Assembly: GCA_037043015.1 (NCBI GenBank)
Contig: CM073323.1
Span: 744,001 to 808,000 of the forward strand
Source: Bryum argenteum
Taxonomy: Eukaryota > Streptophyta > Bryopsida > Bryales > Bryaceae
Reading direction: 5' to 3'
Length of the DNA stretch: 64,000 nt
Shown here: piece by piece, positions 22,367 to 32,028 of the stretch
How the letters are laid out: every line of letters begins with the position of its first letter
How positions within the stretch are numbered: the stretch's first letter is position 1
Program-made: the position numbers and the translations under genes
The notes under the pieces: generated by a model
Databases searched by the model: none
Seen by the model: only the letters and a program-made list of their open reading frames with translations
Told to the model about the DNA's origin: nothing

Positions 22367-23206
22367 TCCGTAACATTTCGGGGACTACCGGGTTCATAAC
22401 TCAGTGAGGGGTGTCGTGCTTTTTTTTTTTATTCCTGTACTGGTGTCCAGGTACAGGCACCGGCATACACACGTCCAGAGGCTTGCGCTGGAGTTCACCG
22501 ACTTTGTGTCGGACCGCCTCCGGGATTCCTACCCCAACGTATTCAAACATCTCCACAACGTCGTGAGCATGGCAGGTTTCCACCGCCGTGAACCGGTTAG
22601 ACACGGTTCTTCCCCTTTCACGACTTTTGCTGTCACGAGTGACTACAATTGCCGGCCCCATGTGGACAAGGACGATCATGACCTGGGGTTCATCATCTGG
22701 TTACAACGAGGTACGAATGTTTTTTTATTTTTTTATTTTTTTTATTTTTTTTGGTACCGCGGAACCCTCGGCATTTCTCGAGGAATCTGCGCATGTTGTA
22801 AGTATCATACACAGGGGTTGATGGGGGGTTCCGGACGGTTACAGGTGGTGGTCTAGACAACGACGGAGACGTGTCGTTGTTCTCATTTCCGGAATTGAGG
22901 GTCAGTTTCGTTCCGAGACATGAAGACGTGCTCTGTTTTCGTGCGAGCAGTCTATACCATTGTACACGGGCACTGAAGAATCAGAATCAGTTGGGTCTAG
23001 CTTTCTTCCAGAAGTCGTCACTGCTCAGACAGCTGCATAAACTGTTGCACGGTCCGTCGCACGGGGTGATGGAGGCCGAGATTCTCCGAAAATGCAAGAA
23101 GCCCGGACCGGCGCTGGGGAAGCGTTCGGACTTTGAGATGAAGAGATCCGTCGTCAAGAAAGAGGTGGCAGGCGGTCAGGTTTGCTTACGTGATTTCATG
23201 GTTTAG
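21747..23206 (+). CDS. C2H2 finger plus TET/JBP-like 2-oxoglutarate/Fe(II) dioxygenase
   Basis: Three exons join in phase: 21747-22252 (donor GGTAAG; W codon split TG/G), 22451-22710 and 22845-23206; both introns carry long poly-T. Further 5' exons are possible. Near residues 25-48 is a C2H2 finger (C-x4-C-x12-H-x3-H; FYCTTHECLL...HLREH). The C-terminal half matches the TET/JBP double-stranded beta-helix: PFTTFAVTSDYNCRPHVDKDDHD has the HxD iron ligands at 22659-22667; GFIIWLQRGGGLDNDGD and LFSFPELRVSFVPR follow; then DVLCFRASSLYHCT with the distal iron His at 22958-22960. The basic 2-oxoglutarate ligand is not obvious (NQNQLGLAFF where Arg is usual). Family members oxidise 5-methylcytosine or thymine. 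It ends with a Lys-rich tail. Frames are intact through all three exons. Confidence 0.55.
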
Positions 23207-24336
23207 GGTTTTACGGCGTGCATCCATACCCACGGAGACCGTCCCGTCGGCTACGGGATGGTGGAGGGGGTGTCCGACCGGTCGAGGATGTCGGAAGTGG
23301 GCGGGGCGGGGGGTTGGGGGGTTCAGAGATGTGGGCGGACCCGGGGTTCAGAGATGTGGTCCAGGGTGGAGTGCTTTAAGGGCGTCCGATGTGGACGGGA
23401 CCCTCCTCATCACTAAGGGCGGGCCAGTGCAGGGGGGGTGGGGTTTGGGGAGGGACCCCTTGCCCACTGGCCGCTCACAAGCTTGCAACGGACGAGGCCT
23501 GGCAGCCTCCGTCGACCGGCGCCCGTCCGTGGTGCCGCTCCGGCCGTGCGGCCCGTTGTACCTGCGTTCGCCTCGGACCTGGCCTCATCCCGTAAACCCT
23601 TATGTGTGGGATTGTAAAGCCTCCTTGAAGTGAAAGTTTCCAGAACACCTTTAGCGATTTCAGCGGGAAACCGATGTTTCATAGATATCATTCCACCTTT
23701 CACACCGATCGGATGACCCGAGTCCGTTTGTCACATTTTCTACGAGTTCATCTGCTTTTCTCCAGGTTTGCATGGGATAATTCTTATCATCGAAGCCTGC
23801 AAAAGTCAAATCTGCAGTGTCGAGTTACATGAGCCTTTCCTTTAGCATCCAGTAATGTGGAATGAGATCGATGACGGTGCAGGGTTTTTTTTTTTTTTTT
23901 TTTCATGCCATTCAGTTGCTTCAGTCTCTGCCATGAGCTCCTGCCCACGACGCCGATGTCTTGGATCACGACCGGACCGACACCCGACTGAACGCATATC
24001 GTAATTTCACATTCCTACTTTTTTCCCCGGCTCTTCTCTCTTTTCACGCAGGTTTAGGGTTATTCAGTTTCGAAAATGTTTAGGATTAGGACTCAATCCA
24101 AGTGTCCACCTGAACCATGGAAATCAGGGGTCCAGGGACTGATCGGATTGAGCAATATGATTTCCTCACTCCCACTGGGCATGTGAGGGTTCGAGGGGTT
24201 TTAGGAGCCGTTTTGCGGGTTTTAGGGGTCTCATGCAGGGGCCTCGTGAGCGGAGGGGGGTTTTGCGGGGTGCACAGCCATGACCCTGCGGCATCAGTGA
24301 CGGCGAAGAAGGGTTTAGCCTGGGACGTTACTTGGG

Positions 24337-24372
24337 CGTGAGCGTAGAGCGTAGAGCGTAGAGCGTAGAGCG
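24337..24372 (+). repeat. L-end heptamer array of MULE II
   Basis: GTGAGCG is followed by four TAGAGCG heptamers and GGAGAAATTC. The following block CTTGACTTATTACCGTGG (about 24503-24520) matches the reverse complement of the L end of copy III. Confidence 0.8.
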
Positions 24373-24860
24373 GAGAAATTCAGATTGGAGAGCGGTGGTG
24401 AGAACATTTTTTTGGAAAAAATTTCTAAAAATAAAAAATTTCTAATTTTATACAGAATATTCTATTGAATATTCGAATATTCTATTGAATATTCGAATAC
24501 TCTTGACTTATTACCGTGGATTTGGGACCCAAACCCGTGGAAATGAGGGAAACAAATCTAAGATTTGGCAAACTTCAACAACATTTGAAAGACATTTTGA
24601 GACCCTTATAGTGTGACATGAGTCAAACAATTTTGTGGATATAGATACTAATATAATTATTTTTACAATATTGTGAAATCTTGTGACACAACGTGGGATT
24701 CATATTTCTTCTAAGTCACAACCATCATTGCCCAACATACTTCGGACAAAGACTCCTTCAGAAAAATAATCAATGTGCCATAGCTTCTCGTTTACTTTAG
24801 TTTCTTTAACAAACGTCGTGCGTTGAAAAATGAAAATTGGTTCTAACAGATGTGGATGGT

Positions 24861-25175
24861 TCAAAGGTTTAGTTCTTTGACTTCATCTTTTTCATAGATA
24901 GTACTCAAATTCTTAGCACAAGTTTGGGTAACCCTTCTCCCTATTTGAAGACGTGAGAAGTTCACGTAGTTTAGTTTATAAGTTTTGTGTTTAGATTCAA
25001 TTGGAACATCAAGCTTACAAAAAATGTCGTGTTGATGTTGCACTCCGTGTACGATGTATTGCTTTGTGTGGGTCGCTGGGCACGTATGTCCATTGCTAAG
25101 CCCCAAGGGCTTAGTGATCCTATTGAGAATACTACACCCACGTAAATACTTGAAAGAGTAGATGAGATTTCTCAA
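24861..25175 (-). pseudogene. MULE transposase remnant (copy II)
   Basis: The minus strand reads MRNLIYSFKYLRGCSILNRI, nearly the same as MRNRIYTFKYLRRYGILDGI in the copy III transposase. It then runs into ATHTKQYIVHGVQHQHDIFCK, the counterpart of the KHTKQYIVPELQGQHRILCK segment of III. The stretch between these blocks, which holds the DDE region in III, has been deleted. Strand and position (reading toward the L end) match the layout of copy III. Confidence 0.65.
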
Positions 25176-25389
25176 GCTTCAATAGTTTAATTCTTTATAC
25201 TTATCAAAGACTCATTCCAGCCTTTTAGAGGGATACCATGTCTAGTATCTTCAAGGAGTTAGTAACTAGCTAGAAAATAGTGTCATAGTGTCCATCCTCG
25301 AAAGGGGAGAGTAGTATAGTGCCAATTTCCCCTTATCCGGTCATTAGTTTTACGAATGGACACTTCATTCACGCTGGCCCCTTACAAAG

Positions 25390-26270
25390 GGACCGAAATT
25401 TCTATCTATATATCAAATGCATCATCAACAACAAGTGGAACTTATAGACATACATTTGAAAGAAGTGAGGAAAGAAGTTTTAACCTTCTGGCAGTTTATT
25501 GAATTGATGACTTTCTTGATTGTATTCATCTTTTACGTTGAGAGTTCTTTTTCACAATTTTATTTTGGAGGGTAACTCAAAACATCCATGCAATCCTCTA
25601 CATCTTCCAGCACTCTTTCATTGGTGCTCTCGTCTTCTACAACAGTGAGACATGCATTGGAAGAAGATAAAGAGGAAGTTTACTTTTCTATGTAGTTGGC
25701 TTAATTCTACTTACTCGCAATATTGAGTTCTTGTCAAGCTCGTATGTAAGGAAAATAGGCAAAGCTATGCAACCTTTAAGGACTTGAAGCATTCTTCATG
25801 CATCTCCAACAACAATATGAGTTAGTTAACACCCATGAAAATAAGGTAAGAAAATTAGTTATAAGCTTTTAGTATTCTACTTTATTAATACAATGTTTAA
25901 ATAGTATTAATCGTTTTTTTTTGGGTATTGTATTTTTTTAACTCTTTTATTTTGGTAGGAGAGTAGGCATATCAATAGATGAAACCGCCCAGAACTATCG
26001 GCACTCTTTCATTGATAAATCCATCTTCAACGACAACTGAAACAAGTAAAAATGCACTTACACAAGGTAAAAATAAATATTCTAAGCTTTTAGAAATTCT
26101 GATTTTCTAAGTGATTTTCATGATACCACTTAATATTTACTTTGGAAGTTATTTTTTATTGACATTATGTTTGGGGTGATAATAAACACACCTATGCAAT
26201 TGCCATTACTCTACAATTGATAAATGCATCTCCAAGAACAACAAAAATGTTTGAAAATATTATGGACTAG
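25390..26270. repeat. Degenerate direct repeats of about 200 bp
   Basis: Recurrent variants of CACTCTTTCATTGATAAAT plus CATCTCCAACAACAA appear near 25610, 25795, 26003 and 26205, in AT-rich DNA of MULE II. No coding frame is supported from 25180 to 26970. Confidence 0.5.
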
Positions 26271-27189
26271 CTAACGAATACTGTGTGTACAACCATGCAA
26301 ATGATCTGGGCTCAACTCATCAAGAGTTAGCCTGAGCCAGTCATTAATACTGGAGAAATTAAAGTAAGGGTTATCTCATATCAAATCCAAGTCGAGGCAG
26401 AAGATTTTTCCAGAATATACCTCATTTTGAGAAGATTCTGACAAGGTCGTCAAGTCCAGTGCCCTTCCATTTCCCCCATAACGTTATCCTACCTCCTCAA
26501 TTTGAAGGATAAATGAGGAGACTTGTGGCATTGAGAATCTAATGCCTGCCACTCGTGCTACTAGCACCACGAACACGAAGACCAGGATAGCGAGGAACAA
26601 GAAGTTCTGAATCAGCAATCGTTGCGTAACTGACACAGAGGCTTTTAACATATATCCAAATTGCAGCACTTTAAAAGTGTATGACCATACACAAGGTGAT
26701 TTAGGGATCCGATGTCTGAGTCACATTAGAGGGCTCAGTGAGCGTGAAGTTGGAAAGCAAAACATTAGAGTCCTCTACAACAACCGCTTAGTGAGTGGAG
26801 AGAGAGCTCTTATGGCCAACTGAGAAAAAAAAGTTGCCAATCTAGAATGCCAAGGATTATTGAGAGACCTACTCACCTCAAAGCAGAGCCAAGTGACTCA
26901 GTGCGAGTCGACCGCTCTCCTACCTCGAATCAGCAAAATCAGAACACCCTAAGCACAAAAAACCCGACAACTTAGTTTGTGAGAGACCTCGTACGTAAAA
27001 GTGAGAAAAAACAAATCTTACTCAAACAATATAACTCTTGGGCAACGTTGTCAAATCGGGCTTGTTGAGGTGATCGGGGGGGGGGAATGGGCGTACGAGT
27101 TGTCCTGGACAGGCCGGCCTGCCTGCCCACCTTGATTGTAGGGGGTGTGTAATTTTTTGTGGGTAATGAAATTTGCAGTAAAAAGCCAC

Positions 27190-27770
27190 ATAGGATGTGA
27201 CGTGTAAGTCGATCGTGGCGTCGGGGCGGGTGAAATTGTGTCAGGGCGAGTGAACTTTTGTCAAGGCGGGTGAACTTTTGAAAGGGCGAGTGACATAGAG
27301 GGCGGGGCAGGTGAACTTCGAGGGGCGGGTGACATGGGGGCGGGGGCGGGTGAGGGGGAGTAGGGGCGGGTGACATGGGGGGCGGGGTGGGTGAGGCGGG
27401 TTATCGGGTGGAGGGGCGGATTACCGGGGAGGGGGTGGATTATCGGGGAGGGGCGGAATACCGGGGAGGCGACACGGGAGAGGGGGCGGGTAACTTGGGG
27501 GTGGGTACCAATTTTTTTAAATTTTTTTTTTCTCCTGATGAGTAGGGCCGGTGCAAAAAGGGTGGGTCGGGTACAAAATGGGGTAGGGCGGGTGAGGGGG
27601 GAGTGGGGGCAAGTGAGGGGGGAGGGGGCGGGTGCCTCGGGCGGGGGGGGGCGGGTACCATTTTTTTTTTTTTTTTTTTTTTTTTAACGATCAATATAAG
27701 GGTGGGTTCCCGGTTCGCAAGGCGGGTATCCTAGCGGTGGGCGGGTGCAAAGGGGCGGGTGCAAAGGGGG
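27190..27770 (+). repeat. G-rich minisatellite, quadruplex-prone
   Basis: Dozens of short units built on GGGCGGGTGA (for example GGGGCGGGTGACATGG) lie on the plus strand, broken by poly-T at about 27515-27530 and 27661-27685. A few more GGGCGGGTG units follow to about 28135. Repeated runs of three or more G on one strand could form G-quadruplexes. Open frames here are artefacts. Confidence 0.8.
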
Positions 27771-28238
27771 TAAATAGGGGAGGAGAGGAGTGCACAAACT
27801 CTCCCTTATTTTCTTTTTTCTTCTTCGTAAACTTGGATTTTTCATTAAAATAGCAAAGGCCCTCGGATTAGCATGTGCAAATCCAAACATTCTCCGACGA
27901 TATTCGGGAAACCAAAATCCCGGAATTCATGGAAGAATGTTTGGATTTGCTCACTCCAAAAATACCCTTGCCTTGCTCAAAGAAGGAGAAGGGTGGGGGA
28001 GAAGGATGGGGGAGAAGGGCGGTGACGAAAGCTCTGGCAAACCTCTTCCTCAGGCTCTTGGGAGGGTAAGGGCGGGTGCCATAATGAATGGTGGATTTTC
28101 AAGGGCAGGGTGGGTGCCATTCGAGCAGGGCGGGTGAATTTTTTTTCTTTTTTTTTATTTTTCTTTATTTTTTTATTTTTTTTTGGATTTATTCCCTCCT
28201 TTCTCTTGGAACCTTTTCAACTTCCAAACCCCGCACTT

Positions 28239-28345
28239 TTTCAAATTTGAGCTACCACATCCCAATTCCCCTTCTTATTCAAAATTTGAGCTACCACATC
28301 CTAATTCCCCCTCTTATTCAAAATTTGAGCTACCACACGGCAAAC
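28239..28345. repeat. Three tandem copies of a roughly 45-bp unit
   Basis: The unit contains AAATTTGAGCTACCACA and CCCCTCTTATTC. It follows a T-rich stretch. 28390-28980 is AT-rich with nothing recognised. Confidence 0.7.
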
Positions 28346-28982
28346 CTGCCTCCCCCCCTTATTCAAATTTGGAATACAGAAGTTTAGAAATGTAGCTTAA
28401 CAATGATTTAAAAAGACTTCGATCCTCCCCGTGCTTGTAAAACACTTCACCCTTTCATTGTAATGTAGCCCAATATTTGAACTCATTTCATGGATTATAT
28501 TATGTTTTTTGGATAACTTTGAAACCATAAGGAGAATATAAATGTATCTCACGTTGAGAAATTTGAAGAAGAACTGAAAATAATAAGAATCATTTTGAAT
28601 TAAGTTAACAATAAATTAAATAGTACAAACATAGCCACGCAAATAATGTTATATATTTATTTTAGTATTTGTTGTCAAAATTTATATCTCATACTAGTAC
28701 CAAGGTGATGGCAAGCGTATAGCAAACCAATATATACCAGAATACCATAAACAATAAATATTTGAAAGAGCTTGTTCATAATAGAGAACGCATCGTTATC
28801 ATATATGTATAAAACAAAAACATTCTTTGATATAATTTCATCCAAATATCTGAGTTGTTTTAAATACACAAGTATCTAATTTGTCTTAAATACATGTATA
28901 TCTTGAACATAGAAGGTGATAAATTGCAAAAAAATAATTTAAATTGTAATTATTTTATTTATTTTGGTTTCACAAATACTTT

Positions 28983-29435
28983 ATGTCCAATGTCGAAACC
29001 CACCTTAACATCTACTTCCATGACAAACATCTCTTGCTATAAACTTCACAACTAAGAGCTACCATCACTAAATTTCATGCCATAAACTCATGCCTTCTTC
29101 AACGGGTTTGCAATGTGAACCATACAAAGTAGACTTGATTTGAGACCCAACCCAAGTGATTTCGTCCAAATCAGATATTCTATGAAGAAGTTATGGCCCT
29201 TCAAAGTCACAGTCCCTGACCACATTCGTCAACGAAATTGTTACCCACTTGGTCACTTTCATTCATGAATGCCATGTAATCTCATTGATAGAATTATCTC
29301 ATGATTTCCTCTCACAAAACACAACATCATAATCGAGGTGAGGTTTCAAATTTGGTGCCCTGTGTCAAAACCCACCCCAACATCTACTTCCATGAAAAAC
29401 ATCTCATGCTCTAAACTTCACAACTAAGTGCTAAG
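28983..29435. repeat. Pair of 78-bp direct repeats about 375 bp apart
   Basis: Copies at about 28985-29060 and 29360-29435 share AAACCCACC, ACATCTACTTCCATGA and AAACTTCACAACTAAG. They lie just upstream of the 13-copy array. Confidence 0.6.
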
Positions 29436-31450
29436 GGTCTTGCCTAGACCATGCGTTTGTCCTATCATCGTTCGAGAATCCGCTGAGAAAACCGTGAACT
29501 CGGTATCCTCGTCAACGAAACTGCCTCAAAATCCGAAGTTGCCCCATGGGTCTTGCCGTGAATCCGTTCAGAACCTGCTGAGCTCGATAGCCTCGTCAAT
29601 GAAACTGCCTCTGCATATTGATATTGAATTACAATTTGGATTTTTGGTCTGCTTAAAATAGAGTTCGGTCTGCTGAAAATCCGAAGCTGCCACCCCGTAG
29701 ATTGTATCGACTATCGTTTTGCCTCCCAGAGTTCGAGAATCCGCTCAAAACCTGCTGAACTTGGCAGCCTCGTCAACGAAACTGCCTCAGCGTATTGATC
29801 TTGAATTAGAATTTGCATTTTTGGTCTGCTTAGAATTCGAAGCTGCCCCGTGTGTCTTGCTTGGACTATGCGATTGTCCTTCCAGAGTTGGAGAATTCGC
29901 TCAGAACCCGCTGAGCTCGTTAGCCTCGTCAACGAAACTGCCTCACCGTATCGATCATGAATTAGAAACTCGAGTTTCGGTCTGCTTAGAATCGGAAGGT
30001 GTCCCGGTGGGTCTTGCCTAGACTATGCATTTGTCCAATCATCGTTCAAGAATCTGCTGAGAGAACGCTGAACTCGGTATCCTCGTCAACGAAACTGCCT
30101 TAGAATTTAAAGCTGCCCCATGGGTCTTGCCGTGAATCCGTTCAGAACCCGCTGAGCTCGGTAGCCTCGTCAACGAAACTGCCTCAGCGGATCGATCTTG
30201 AATTAGAATCTAGAGTTCTCCTCCACACATAGAGCTCGGTCTGTTGAAAATCCGAAGCTGCCACCCCGTGGATTGTATCAACTAAGCGTTTGTCCTCCGG
30301 AAGTTCGAGAATCCGCTGTACTGGTTGTTATGAATGGAGTTCGAGAATCCGCTAAGAACACGTTGAGCTCGGTATCCTCGTCAACGAAACTGTCTCAACA
30401 TCCGAAGCTGCCCTGTGATTCTTGCCGTGAATCCGCTCAGAACCGGCTGAGCTTGGTAGCCTCGTCAACGAAACTGCCTCAGCGTAATGTACTGGTTGTT
30501 ATGAATGGAGTTCCGGTCTGGTTAGAATCTGTAGCTGCCCCCGTGGATTGAATCGATTTTTCTGTTTGGGATCCTCTGTTATTGAGTGCCGAGTCCTCGT
30601 TTGTTTTTTGACTGTAGTGGTATGTAATCTTGATTTCGAGAATCCGCTGTGAACCCGCTCAGTACGCTCAAAACCTACTTAGCTCGGTAGCCTCGTCAAC
30701 GAAATTGCCACATTGTATTGATCTTGAATTAGAAACTGGAGTTTCTGTTTGCTTAGAATAGAGTTCAGTCTGCTAAAAATCCGAAGCTGCCCCCCCGTGG
30801 ATTGTATCGACTATCGTTTGTCCTCCCAGAGTTCGAGAATCCGCTGTACTGGTTGTTATGAATGGAGTTCGAGAATCCGGCGAGAACTCCATTGCGCGCT
30901 CGGTATCCTCGTCAACGAAACTGCCTCAGAATCCGAAGCTGCCCTGTGGTTCTTGCCGTGAATCCGCTCAGAACCGGCTGAGCTCGGTAGCCTCGTCAAC
31001 GAAACTGCCTCAGCGTAATGTACTGGTTGTTATGAATGGAGTTCTGGTCTGGTTAGAATATATAGCTGCCCCCGTGGATTGTATCGATTGTTCTGTTTTT
31101 GAGTGCCGAGTCCTCGTTTGTTTTTTGACCGAACCCGCTCAATACGCTCAGAACCTACTGAGCTCGAAAGCCTCGTCAACGAAACTGCCTCAGCGTTCTG
31201 ATCTTGGGTGGAGCTTCTGGAATATCCGTCTGCTTAGAATCCGAAGCTGCCCCTGTGGGTCCTGCCTGGACTATTCGTTTGTCCTTCCAGAGTTCGAAAA
31301 CCCGCTCTGAACCTTTTGAGCTCGGTAGCCTCGTCAACGAAACTGCCTCAGCGTATTGATCTTGAATTAGAATCTGGATTTTTGGTATGCTTAGATAGAG
31401 TTCGGTCTACTAAAAATCCTAAGCTGCCCCCCCGTGGATTGTATCGACAT
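29430..31450. repeat. Tandem array of MULE II with about 13 conserved cores
   Basis: Thirteen copies of the core CCTCGTCAACGAAACTGCCT (small variations) occur near 29508, 29591, 29772, 29929, 30087, 30169, 30378, 30465, 30695, 30908, 30993, 31175 and 31333. They are set in larger units with GAATCCGCTCAGAACC, GCTGAGCTCGGTAG and ATCCGAAGCTGCCCC. Spacing alternates between about 80-90 and 150-230 bases. The array occupies the position of the palindromic arrays of copies A, III and D, upstream of the small-protein exon. Both strands have open stretches, judged to be artefacts. Confidence 0.85.
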
Positions 31451-31505
31451 TGAATTGAGAATATTATACTGACGCCCTGAATTTCTGTTGTGTTTGCTGA
31501 TATAG

Positions 31506-31820
31506 GAATCGATTGACTTCGAGCCAGAGTTCTCTTATGTGGACTCTGAGAGCGATAGCGATTTCTCTAGCACACGAGCTAGAGTCTTAGATGTAGAGGT
31601 TAAAACCACATTGGTTCGGGCACTTCTAGCTGCTAGTAGAGATACTATCACCGACTGTGCTCAATCAACATTGACTGCTCCTGTGACTGTTGTTGAAGAT
31701 CAACGAGCTACTTACATGAAGTGCTGGAGGGCGCGTCACAAGCAATTGCGCTTAGAAGCTCAATCTCAAGCTAGACTTCGCCCACGACGTTCTAAGAGGA
31801 TTACGGCAAAGTCTAGCTAA
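31506..31820 (+). CDS. Small basic protein, last exon, MULE copy II
   Basis: Begins after acceptor GATATAG with ESIDFEPEFSYVDSESDSD and ends ARLRPRRSKRITAKSS. About 104 codons in the same phase as the exons of copies A, III and D; the basic tail is the best-conserved part. The upstream exon was not found; the 13-copy array lies immediately before it. Function unknown. Confidence 0.5.
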   Translation, partial: ESIDFEPEFSYVDSESDSDFSSTRARVLDVEVKTTLVRALLAASRDTITDCAQSTLTAPVTVVEDQRATYMKCWRARHKQLRLEAQSQARLRPRRSKRITAKSS

Positions 31821-32028
31821 AATAATACATTCTACTTTTGTGACAATATTCTGACATGATACATTACCATAAGACATGAAGACCAAAGTTCATGTGGTCT
31901 TTATTTATAAGTTTTTGTACAACTCTATTTCTATGAGTTATCATTATTGATTACTAAATGTCGTCGGTACTCTTGCGCAGACCCCACTCTCAAATGCGTC
32001 GCTGTCATCTGAGAGCGATCCTACCGAC

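Larger units (their letters stand above)
12363..24312. other. GC-rich DNA laced with TTTAGGG-like motifs
   Basis: Apart from the genes and fossils listed separately, this stretch is GC-rich and carries dozens of scattered motifs such as GGTTTAGGG, GGTTTCAGGG and GGTTTTAGGG, related to the plant telomere heptamer TTTAGGG. Long poly-T runs occur at about 15943-15973, 22326-22363 and 23886-23903. Nothing else recognisable was seen at 13130-14480, 14950-16300, 18200-18970 and 23210-24310. The same composition resumes at 37230-39288, so MULE II was probably inserted into one continuous block. Confidence 0.5.

Noticed and set aside
23190-23633. Open frame downstream of the dioxygenase gene
   Set aside because: Arg/Gly/Pro-rich reading of GC-rich DNA, overlapped by an open frame on the other strand; no conserved motif.
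27370-27694. Open frames in the GGGCGGG minisatellite
   Set aside because: Low-complexity tandem DNA open on both strands.
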